Position numbers and translations under genes: made by a program
Notes under the pieces: model-generated
What the model saw: the letters and a program-made list of their open reading frames with translations, nothing else
Database searches by the model: none
Told to the model about the DNA's origin: nothing
Assembly (NCBI GenBank): GCA_947561715.1
Contig: OX387201.1
Coordinates: 3,862,001 to 3,926,000 of the forward strand
Origin: Ascidia mentula
Taxonomy: Eukaryota > Chordata > Ascidiacea > Phlebobranchia > Ascidiidae
Length of the DNA stretch: 64,000 nucleotides
Direction of reading: 5' to 3'
Part shown: one piece after another, positions 1 through 10,206 of the stretch
How positions within the stretch are numbered: the first letter of the stretch is position 1
Layout of the letters: the number at the start of each line of letters is the position of its first letter

Positions 1-1371
1 GTTGCTGGCATCGTATCCTGTGAATAACTTGAGATATTTAAACTGACAGAACTCTGTAATAACAACTTGGGTTTTGTTATTTTACATCAAATTTGAATTG
101 TTATTCTCCTCGTTCTAATGATACACTCACGGTTTTAGAAGTTTTGCGTCGTCTATGGAATCGGGAAGGACTTTTCCTTTTGTTTCCGGCAAAACTACGA
201 TTGAAATGAGGGACGAGACGCAAGCCAATCCTCCCATGATGAGAAAAGGGCACAAAATAGCTGCTTGTTTCACCTGCAGCAAAGTAATAAATAAATTTAT
301 AAAATTAAAAATTTACCGATTTTCTTGTAGTATTAATAGCTTGTAGTAACGGTTTTCAACCAACAAATATTCTTCATTACATTTTACTCTGGTTGCAAAA
401 GACTGGAGATTTTTTGCAATGACCTTAGTACTTGTCACATAAATTTAAACATGTACATCCTACCTATATACATGAGATAAGGCGCCACAAAACCGCCAAT
501 CTTCCCTGCGGCCGACGCGAATCCGAGTGAAGCATTTCTCAGTAAAGTGGGCGACATTTCACCGGTGATGCTGAAGTTAATGTAGAAGGCGCCGATTACA
601 AACGTCTTTCCGATGATCACAAGTGCTGTCATGCCGACAGAACTGGCTGGAAAAAATATCGTTTGATACTGTACGTGCTAGCTATGTGGTCCGAGACTTA
701 TATATGCGGCCCTATTAAAGACTGCATGAAGCGTTGTGTGAATAGAACAAGAAAAATCTGGCATTTTTAAACATCGTGTGTATTGAGAAACCAAAATTTC
801 AATCAATTCTCCAATAAAAAAGAGAAGGCGCTCATTTTTTCTGTTCGTAAGTGGTCAAATTAAAGACTAAATTTTTTGTGTCGAAACGTATTTTCGCATG
901 CTTGCCAATGAACGGCCTCGTGATGACTACTAACCTCAGTAACGACCGTCGAAACGTCTGGATCAGCGTAAATCCAACCGTTGGTGCAAGTGTTGTTCGT
1001 CACCTTGTACGTAGTTACAAGCGAACCGTTTTCATTTGCACCGATTACGGTTTCGTTACAGCGACTTGTCTCATTAAAGCTGAACTTTTCTCTCGGAATC
1101 GTCACCTGGAAAATCACAACTTTAGCGTTGAAACTGAAAGCAGTACGTTGGTCTTAACGTTGCTGTTGTAAAAAGTGCATAGAAGGATTATTACCTGATT
1201 GGAGTCAACTTCGGCGAAAATCTTGCATCTATGGTCCGGCGAAAACAACGTGAAGATTATTGTGAGATTTCCCCAAGCGCAAGTGAAAGCACTGCAGAAG
1301 ATCACAATGCAAATTCGTTTCTGGTAAGTCCCGAATCTTCCCACTCGTTGCAACACATCCTCGTACGTCAT
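1..1371 (-). pseudogene. SLC22-family transporter pseudogene (array copy 1), internally deleted and frameshifted
   Basis: This is a broken copy of the neighbouring SLC22 genes. Recognisable exons are exon 1 (1195-1371, start MTYEDVLQRVGRFG), exon 2 (935-1105, the glycosylated extracellular loop), exon 9 (464-646), exon 10 (131-273) and the start of exon 11 (1-17, cut by the window edge). Exons 3-8, encoding most transmembrane helices, are absent. The sequence runs from the intron beside exon 9 straight into the intron beside exon 2 at about 868-880, so about 2.3 kb is missing compared with the copy at 3892-7711. Splicing exon 2 to exon 9 would shift the frame. Exon 10 also has one extra A (GAGAAAAGGG around 241-250, against GAGAAAGGG in the other copies), giving 143 instead of 142 nt and a second frameshift. 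It cannot encode a transporter. An assembly collapse is the main alternative for the deletion, but it would not explain the extra base. Confidence 0.85.
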
Positions 1372-3891
1372 ATTACTGAATTTGCAACTTTGTAATAAAA
1401 CTGTTTCAATCGTCTACAATCTTGGTTTTAACCTGGTTTGCAATCGGAAATAATGCTGTTTGGCGGCTGTAACACTAAACAAGGAAGATAGTGTACAAAG
1501 AAGTTTTTACTGTAATTGTGTCACTTTGCTATTCCTTTTCCTAAATGTTGGTGATATAGCGTTTGTTGCATTGCTGCCTCTGTATGATCAACTTTATTTG
1601 GATTAAAACTGCCTACTGTTGATATAAGACTTCAAATGACAGTTAGGTCAATAAGGCCTTTCTTAAGACTGCGTCTGCGCCATCGAAGCTTTGCAAGCGT
1701 TGTTTACCAAAATCATGGAAGTGTTGCTCACCAAAGCATTTCAAGTGTTGACTTGATCGACACCTTATTTGCACACATGTACATAAATCAGTGTGTCGTG
1801 TCTAACTCTCTGTTTTTGGTGCCATAAAATGATGTGGACTGCAAATTACTTTTTTAATAATTCCCTTGTTTTCACTGTGCGGTAAATAGTAATTAATGTA
1901 GGTCAAAGTGCAACGTAGCCTAATTTGTGAGCCGCATTATAAGTTTCGTTTTGGCTGGCAATATTCTGATCTGCATGAAATCGCAACTTGTTAATATGAA
2001 AGTTACAACATACTGAGACAATTCATTTTACTATCTCAATACACGCACAACACAAAAGCTAATTTAGAATACACAGATTCTTTTGTTTTCTCTCAAACAC
2101 ATATAACTTCTACAACCACTTCATTAACCTGCAAAAATTTCCACCAAGCTCTGCTCACTTAATCCTCGTAAGCTACCTGTCATGAATTGTTTTTACGACA
2201 AAGGGAAACAACTTCGGCAAACGTAATTATTGCGAACTTCTAGTGCTTTTACCACCCCGTGTTCCCACTGTTATATGAAACTCTTCAAACAGCTCGTTAA
2301 CCAAACGATAATTTCACATGTTGTTTCAACTGCAGAATGCCTTAGTGCTAAATTGTATGGTGGGAGTTTTACAGGTAGGTGGAGTAGGAAGAGTTTTACT
2401 TCCGCTAAGTTATAATTGTTCGTTCGTGTACCGCACTCTACAGTTTATATTATTTGAGTTAAAAGCAGTGGCTGGGTTTAAACGTTTTACTATCAGGTTC
2501 TCTAAGTAGCAGCGTGTCATCATCACCCTGGGCTTAAATATATAAATCCGTTTTATACGTGCGTATATACGAGTTCTACTGTGCGTAGGCTTATATGCGG
2601 TTGTTAACAATCGGTTAATGGAGTTTATTAAAATTACAAAAAACAGTTTGCAGCAACCGACTGATTCCAACCACTGGTTAAAAGGCAAATACAACCTTCG
2701 GGCTGAAAAGTTTTATTCTGACTTTTCTTCTGTCATTGAGTTTTGTCAGTCGTCCAATTGATGTATAAAGCCTACCATTTTATTCATACCAAGTGCCGTA
2801 TTAAGGGTCTCTACACAGACAGGTTTAACACTTTCTAATTCTTTTAAGTTATAGCAGTTGACGTTTTAAACATACAATACGTAAAAAATGCCATAGTGAC
2901 CCGATAAATATGGATCCGTTTATACGAGGTTATATGCAAGTTCTCTTATATTGTCACTGCACAATAAAGTTATAAGGGTTATTAATAGCATGTTATGAGT
3001 CTCTGGAATATAGTGCGCAAAGTGAAACATGGGGCCTTGTTACCAATCGGTACAACAGGTTCGCGGAGGTCGTAAAATCTAAACTGGTTTACACAAACCG
3101 GTGCGAACAGGTTGAATCCCACCTCTGGCTGTATTTACCTATAAATCCGAAATACTTTTAATTTAAAGTCAGATTTAAGGACGAATTATACGACTAACGA
3201 CTACTTATCATTTGAAAGTGTAGGGCCACCTGCTATGTTAATCGTTGCAGGCACATTATTACTTGTTCAAATAAAACTTTAAAGCGATTTTCTAATGGCG
3301 ATTATATTGATCTTACAGATGTACTTAACGCCCACAAAACATGGAGAAAACAGTTTGGCTACAGAAAACCTTTACGAGTACTAAAAGTTTTATTGCAAGT
3401 TCAACTCCCTTATTGGTCTTCGCCTTTTTACTAAAGCAGAAAAATCACCGCATAATTGAAAAAATATACTTTCAGGGCAAAACAATGTACAAATGTAGTT
3501 TATACGCGCATCACCTGCTATGCTGTGGTAAACGTGCTCATATTTTCGTGTTAATAAAAAACAATTCTCGTTTACTTCGGATAATTTCCCAATTAACCTT
3601 ACGGTGAAAACAAGAATATAAATTTGCTTATAGGTGGCTGGCGAAATTGTTTTCTAACCGCATGTAGCCCGTCAGGACGTGTAAGCGCACAGTTCCATGC
3701 CAACATTTTTGCAGATACAACATAAACAGGTAGGTGACGAAACTCAAGAATTCCATATTGTGCAAGTTTGAAGAGAGAAAGAATTACAGAAAAAACAGGA
3801 CTTCCTAATTTGAATATTATCGTTAATATCGAGTGGAAATTTTCCACAGTGGTCATGCACGGGTAACCACTGCCTGCCAAGTGAGAATACT
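1372..3891. repeat. Spacer of the SLC22 tandem array (between copies 1 and 2)
   Basis: This gene-free spacer is nearly identical to 7712-10206 and recognisably related to 13931-16529. It contains an hAT-type MITE (2466-2676) and, near 3020-3130, a decayed second element of the same family with ACCGGT-rich sequence and a terminal GAATCCCACC. Short open frames such as one near 1636-1827 are repeated in the next spacer, but they have no splice context or protein features, so I do not call them genes. Confidence 0.7.
2466..2676. mobile_element. hAT-type MITE in the SLC22 spacer (copy a)
   Basis: This is a 211-bp non-autonomous element. It begins CAGTGGCTGGG and ends CCAACCACTG (inverted CAGTGGTTGG). 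An 8-bp direct repeat GTTAAAAG flanks it at 2458-2465 and 2677-2684. Eight-base target duplications and CAGTG termini are characteristic of hAT transposons. No transposase is encoded. Confidence 0.8.
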
Positions 3892-6800
3892 TTAGACACC
3901 GCTTTGTGAGTTGGGCAAACCGGAGGTTGACCGACGTTTGAAACAGAGTTGCTGGCATCGTATCCTGTGAATAACTTGAGATATTTAAACTGACAGAACT
4001 CTGTAATAACAACTTGGGTTTTGTTATTTTACATCAAATTTGAATTGTTATTCTCCTCGTTCTAATGATACACTCACGGTTTTAGAAGTTTGGCGTCATC
4101 TATGGAATCGGGAAGGACTTTTCCTTTTGTTTCCGGCAAAACTAGGATTGAAATGAGGGACGAGACGCAAGCCAATCCTCCCATGATGAGAAAGGGCACA
4201 AAATAGCTGCTTGTTTCACCTGTAGCAAAGTAATAAATAAATAGATTTATAAAATTAAAAATTTACCGATTTTCTTGTAGTATTAATAGCTTGGAGTAAC
4301 GGTTTTCAACCAACAACTATTCTTCATTGCATTTTACTCTGGTTGCAAAAGACTGGAGATTTTTTGCAATGACCTTAGAACCCATAGTAACGGTTTCCAA
4401 GCAAAGAACTAGAAATATTTTCCAGAGGCCTTAGTACTTGTCACATAAATTTAAACATGTACATCCTACCTATATACATCAGATAAGGCGCCACAAAACC
4501 GCCAATCTTCCCAGCGGCCGATGCAAATCCGAGTGATGCATTTCTCAGTAAAGTGGGCGACATTTCACCAGTGATGCTGAAGTTAATGTAGAAGGCGCCG
4601 ATTACAAACGTCTTTCCGATGATCACAAGTGCTGTCATGCCGACGGCACTGGCTGGAAAAAATATCGTTTGATACTGTATCTGCTAGCTATGTGGTTACT
4701 TATATATGCGACCCTATTAAAGACTGCATGAAGCGAAGTGTGAATAGAATAAGGAAAATCTGGCATTTTTAAACATCGTTTGTATTGAGAAACCAAAATT
4801 TCAATCAATTCTCCAATAAAAAAGAGAAGGATCTCGTTTTTTTTGTTCGTAAGTGGTCAAATTAAAGACTGACTAAAATTACGAATAGAATGAGAGAAAG
4901 GTGAATCGTTTTTGAAAAAACTCCATAAAAAGACAAAGCTAGTATGCTATTGATTATATTACATGAAGTAGTGGACGTTTCGAACTCTAACTGGGTTCAT
5001 TATCAGTACTAGAATGAGAATGCGTGTATCTCATTCAGTACTGATGATGAACCCAATTAGAGTTCGAAACTCATACATTGACAAAAACTTCTAATAAACA
5101 AACGAGGGCTTCCTTTACCCGCCTCCACGAAAGGAGCAATGGCGAGACACACTCCTCCTGCTCCCATGAGAAGCGAAAGAGGAAGAGGTCTTCCGATCCA
5201 CTGGATCAGCAGGAAGCCCAAAATGATGCCAGGGTACTCCAAAATACCAGAGATGGCAGCGTTCCAAAATCGATCCCCGCTTAATGCACTTATGTTGAGA
5301 GCCAAGCCAAAATACACGATGTTGGTTACGATCCTATTGAACATAAATCATCAAAAAATTGCTAAATTTTCAAGTGATGGGAGTCAAATTTTCAATAACA
5401 GCAAGTGGGGCCAATAACATATGATTGAGCTGCAGACAAATGGCCTCTATTTCGACTTATAAGGCCTCATCAGTGCAGCTCGGTGACTCTTAGACGAAAT
5501 TGCCGATGAAACGGTCAGGCACAGACTAGGCAAAAACTTGTTAGGCAATAACAGGTTCTAACGCAGTGATTCCCAACCTTTTTGTGGTTGCGCACCACTT
5601 GGAGATAAAACAATTTTGACGCGTATCATCTAGTTGTGTGCTACAAAGTAACCTAGGGATTGAAGTAACAAACGTTTAGAGATCACTTACGATTTTTTCA
5701 ATTCGAACCAGATCCGCAAATTACGGAAAGGTGCTCGCGTATACCACCTGGAACGCTGTCGCGTACCACCTGTTGGGAAACACTACTCTAACGCGACTCA
5801 TTTACAATAGGTTATCTCAATATTGAAAAATAACTAAGATCCCCTAAATTAAGTCATCAACCGGTCGATGTTGAATCAGTTTTGTAAATTGGTTCCAAGT
5901 TACTCGCAGACGCTTACCATGATAAGGCAGCAGCAAACATGCGCCAACGCAATGTGGGAACTGTCAATAGATGATATAGGGCAATTGGTTTTGATTTATC
6001 ATCTACTAAATCCACTGCATCCATCATTTTTTCCTCCTCCTGTTGTAGTAAAAGAAATTTTGGCAGTTGTTTTGACGCAAAAACGTTTCGCTCCAAAACA
6101 CCCCCAACTGCGGGGTTAACCTAATAAAGAATGAAACATATAATAATCTTTACCACGAGTGAATCTTTTACCACAGGTTGTTATTGACACGAAGGTACAT
6201 ACAAGCTCACCTCAGACTTAAAAACCGCCATCACGTCAAACTCAGGTGAGGGTTTTTTGTTGATTTTGGCGATGTTACTCAGCACAGTTACTGCTTCCCT
6301 GTGTTTTCCGGATGATAGAAGCCAGTATGGAGATTCTGGGAGTAACCTGTAGGTAGAGAGTTACCTAACGTTTTATGGCACTGAAAATTACTTGGACAGA
6401 AACGTGCTTAAAGCTCAGGTACATGGAAACATAACATTGGCAAATAAACGAATATAAATTAAAAACATATAGGTAGGAACAACTACCAATAAAATGGTAT
6501 ATAAAGAATTCCAAGAAGGCCTGAGCATCTCATCAACCACCTCCAGTCCTTGAACAAGAAACCCAAAGCCGGAACAATTGAGGCTCCGAAGCAGTAGCCG
6601 CCATACAAGCTTAGTGATACCTTGTTCCTGTGCTTTTTGCCCACAAGCTCGTTCCCTGCAAGAATACCAGTCCCCAGTCAGAGTTGCATGTCGGGTCGGG
6701 GTTTAATTTGATAAATTTGGACAGAATTCAGACCCGAAATAGCACGTATTTTGTTAACCAATGGCATAAACAAAAGATCACATGTACTGCGGAAACGAAC

Positions 6801-7711
6801 CAAGAACGAATGCGGTCGTGTATGAGGAGTAGATAGGAACGCCCACTAGTGCCCGAAGGACGATGTAAAACGTCATGGTGGGTGAAAACCCTATGGCGAA
6901 GAACAGAGAAAATTCCAGAAGCTTGGATACGAGCACCACGGGCCTGCGACCGAACCTACACCAGACACACATAAGCATAAAACCCCATCAGCATGTGGTC
7001 GATATTGATATAGTGTTACCTGTCCGATATTGGGCCACCTACTAAACTTCCCATCAGTTCTCCAAACATGAAAACGGAGATAACCAGAGGTTTTTTCCAG
7101 GCGTTGGAGCACACAAGATCAAACTAAAAACAGATAAGGAGCAACTTTTTACATAAAATGACGTTTCGTTTGCAAAGTTGCTTTGCGTTTACTGTTTTAT
7201 TGGGTCTTTAAACTTTTGTGTCGAAACGTATTTTCGCATGCTTGCCAATGAACGGCCTCGTGATGACTACTAACCTCAGTAACAGCCGTTGAAACGTCTC
7301 GGTCAACGTAAATCCAACCGTTGGTGCAAGTGTTGTTCGTCACTTCGAATGAAGTTACAAGCGAACCGTTTTCCTTAGCACTAAGTACGATTTCGTTACA
7401 GCGACTTGTCTCATTAAAGCTGAACTTTTCGCTTGGAATCGTCACCTGGGAAATCACAACTTTAGCGTTGAAACTGAAAGCAGTACGTTGGTCTTAACGT
7501 TGCTGTTGTAAAAAGTGCATAGAAGGATTAATACCTGATTGGATTCGACCTCGGCGAAAATCTTGCATCTATGGTCCGGTGAAAACAACGTGAAGATTAT
7601 TGTGAGATTTCCCCAAGCGCAAGTGAAAGCACTGCAGAAGATCACAATGCAAATTCGCTTCTGGTAAGTCCCGAATCTTCCCACTCGTTGCAACACATCC
7701 TCGTACGTCAT
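3892..7711 (-). CDS. SLC22-family organic ion transporter (array copy 2)
   Basis: Multi-pass plasma-membrane transporter of the SLC22 (OCT/OAT/OCTN) branch of the major facilitator superfamily; substrate not predictable. The eleven exons are 7535-7711, 7275-7445, 7020-7123, 6801-6955, 6487-6655, 6211-6346, 5918-6039, 5119-5333, 4470-4652, 4078-4219 and 3892-3964. All have GT-AG introns and consistent phases, giving 548 aa, the usual family length. Seen in the protein: the start MTYEDVLQRVGRFG; a large loop after TM1 with several N-glycosylation sites and Cys residues (about 60-120); the loop 2-3 MFS motif SDRFGRRP (about 149-156); PESPYWLL (about 262-269); and LPETKGKVLP (about 505-514). Exon 10 would read a stop just past a strong donor (GTGAGT). 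Skipping to a conserved acceptor adds a 24-residue tail that is open in copies 2, 3 and 4, so I include exon 11. Intron 7 holds an hAT MITE and a hammerhead ribozyme; intron 8 holds a foldback element. Confidence 0.9.
4932..5070. repeat. Foldback (palindromic) element in SLC22 copy 2 intron 8
   Basis: Arms 4977-5010 and 5037-5070 are inverted copies of each other (32 of 34 positions). The palindrome continues through GAATGAGA/TCTCATTC to a short loop, so the RNA or single strand would form one long hairpin. The left flank CAAAGCTAGTATGCT (from about 4934) matches the terminal inverted repeat of the related element at 22022-22161, so this is a member of the same MITE family with a lost right end. 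Confidence 0.75.
5427..5481 (-). ncRNA. Type I hammerhead ribozyme, intact core, in SLC22 copy 2 intron 7 (sense)
   Basis: Read on the minus strand: stem I strand GAGCTGCA (5481-5474), CTGATGA (5473-5467), stem II GGCCTTATAAGTC (5466-5454), GAAA (5453-5450), stem III hairpin of about 13 nt (5449-5437), GTC cleavage triplet (5437-5435), then TGCAGCTC (5434-5427). Stem I is 8 perfect base pairs. All core nucleotides of the hammerhead consensus are present. Stem II has one C-A mismatch and stem III is short and weak, with G-U pairs, so a dimeric form may cleave better than a monomer. Predicted cleavage lies 3' of C at 5435. The motif lies in the transcribed strand of the host intron (between exons 8 and 7). 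Self-cleavage activity is inferred. Confidence 0.8.
5564..5785. mobile_element. hAT-type MITE in SLC22 copy 2 intron 7
   Basis: A 222-bp element with termini CAGTGATTCCCAACC and TTGGGAAACACTA. The flanking 8-bp direct repeats are TTCTAACG (5556-5563) and CTCTAACG (5786-5793), matching at 7 of 8 positions. It lies at the same intron position as 11772-11993 in copy 3. No coding capacity. Confidence 0.8.
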
Positions 7712-10206
7712 ATTACTGAATTTGCAACTTTGCAACAAAACTGTTTCAATCGTCTACAATCTTGGTTTTAACCTGGTTTGCAATCGGAAATAATGCTGTT
7801 TGGCGGCTGTAACACTAAACAAGGAAGATAGTGTACAAAGAAGTTTTTACTGTAATTGTGTCACTTTGCTATTCCTTTTCCTAAATGTTGTTGATATGGC
7901 GTTTGTTGCATAGCTGCCTCTGTATGATAAACTTTATTTGGATTAAAACTGCCTACTGTTGATATAAGACTTCAAATGACAGTTAGGTCAATAAGGCCTT
8001 TCTTAAGACTGCGTCTGCGCCATCGAAGCTTTGCAAGTGTTGTTTACCAAAATCATGGAAGTGTTGCTCACCAAAGCATTTCAAGTGTTGACTTGATCGA
8101 CACCTTATTTGCACACATGTACTTAAATCAGTGTGTCGTGTCTAACTCTCTGTTTTTGGTGCCATAAAATGATGTGGACTGCAAATTACTTTTTTAATAA
8201 TTCCCTTGTTTTCACTGTGCGGTAAATAGTAATTAATGTAGGTCAAAGTGCAACGTAGCCTAATTTGTGAGCCGCATTATAAGTTTCGTTTTGGCTGGCA
8301 ATATTCTGACAAAACGAATCCTGATTTATCTGCATGAAATCGCAACTTGTTAATATGAAAGTTACAACATACTGAGACAATTCATTTTACTATCTCAATA
8401 CACGCACAACACAAAAGCTAATTTAGAATACACAGATTCTTTTGTTTTCTCTCAGACACATATAACTTCTACAACCACTTCATTAACCTGCAAAAATTTC
8501 CACCAAGCTCTGCTCACTTAATCCTCGTGAGCTACCTGTCATGAATTGCTGTCACGACAAAGGGAAACAACTTCGGCAAACGTAATTATTGCGAACTTCT
8601 ACTGCTTTTACCACCCCGTGTTCCCACTGTTATATGGAACTCTTCAAACAGCTCGTTAACCAAACGATAATTTCACATGTGGGAGTTTTACAGGTAGGTG
8701 GAGTAGGAAGAGTTTTACTTCCGCTAAGTTATAATTGTTCGTTCGTGCACCGCACTCTACAGTTTATAGTATTTGAGTTAAAAGCAGTGGCTGGGTTTAA
8801 ACGTTTTACTATCAGGTTCTCTAAGTAGCAGCGTGTCATCATCACCCTGGGCTTAAATATATAAATCCGTTTTATACGTGCGTATATACGAGTTCTACTG
8901 TGCGTAGGCTTATATGCGGTTGTTAACAATCGGTTAATGGAGTTTATTAAAATTACAAAAACCAGTTTGCAGCAACCGACTGATTCCAACCACTGGTTAA
9001 AAGGCAAATACAACCTTTGGGCTGGAAAGTTTTATTCTGACTGTTCTTCTGTCATTGAATTTTGTCAGTCGTCCAATGTATGAAGCCTACCATTTTATTC
9101 ATACCAAGTTCCGTATTAAGGGTCTCTAGACAGACAGGTTTAACACTTTCTAATTCTTTTAAGTTATAGCAGTTGAGGTTTTAAGCATACAATACGTAAA
9201 AAATGCCATAGTGACCCGATAAATATGGATCCGTTTATACGAGGTTATATGCAAGTTCTCTTATATTGTCACTGCACAATAAAGTTATAAGGGTTATTAA
9301 TAGCATCTTATGTGCCTCTAGAATATAGTGCGCAAAGTGAAACATGGGGCCTTGTTACCAACCGGTGCAACAGGTTCGCGGAGGTCGTAAAATCTAAACT
9401 GGTTTGCACAAACCGGTGCGAACAGGTTGAATCCCACCTCTGGCTGTATTTACCTATAAATCCGAAATACTATAAATTTAAAGTCAGTTTTAAGGACGAA
9501 TTATACGACTAACGACTACTTATCATTTGAAAGTGTAGGGTCACCTGCTATGTTAGTCGTTGCAGGCACATTATTACTTGTTCAAATAAAACTTTAAAGC
9601 GATTTTCTAATAGCGATTATATTGATCTTACAGATGTACTTAACGCACACAAAACATGGAGAACACAGTTTGGCTACAGAAAACCTTTACGAATACTAAA
9701 AGTTTTATTGCAAGTTCAACTCCTTTACAGGTCATCGCCTTTTTACTAAAGCAGAAAAATCACCGCATAATTGAAAAAATATACTTTTAGGGCAAAACAA
9801 TGTACAAATGTAGTTTATACGCGCATCACCTGCTATGCTGTGGTAAACGTGTTCATAATTTCGTGTTAATAAAAAACAATTCTCGTTTACTTCGGATAAT
9901 TTCCCAATTAACCCTGTGGTGAAAACAAGAATATAAATTTGCTTATAGGTGGCTGGCGAAATTGTTTTCAAATCGCATGTAGCCCGTCAGGACGTGTAAG
10001 CGCACAGTTTCATGCCAACATTTTTGCAGATACAACATAAACAGGTAGGTGACGAAACTCAAGAATTCCATATTGTGCAAGTTTGTAGAGAGAAAGAATT
10101 ACAGAAAAAACAGGACTTCCTAATTTGAATATTATCGTTAATATCGAGTGGAAATTTTCCACAGTGGTCATGCACGAGTAACCACTGCCTGCCAAGTGAG
10201 AATACT
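7712..10206. repeat. Spacer of the SLC22 tandem array (between copies 2 and 3)
   Basis: Gene-free DNA nearly identical to 1372-3891, including the same MITE and decayed second hAT relic (about 9330-9440). It presumably contains the promoter of copy 2 just above 7711, but I see no clear TATA box there. Confidence 0.7.
8785..8995. mobile_element. hAT-type MITE in the SLC22 spacer (copy b)
   Basis: A 211-bp element with termini CAGTGGCTGGG and CCAACCACTG and a perfect 8-bp target duplication GTTAAAAG (8777-8784 and 8996-9003). It is at the same site, with the same target duplication, as 2466-2676, so the insertion came before the duplication of the unit. Confidence 0.85.

Noticed and set aside
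1636-1827. Open frame repeated in spacer 2 (7976-8167) as a possible small gene
   Set aside because: It is conserved because the whole spacer is duplicated. The frame has no signal peptide, domain or splice context, and it is broken in the diverged spacer 3.
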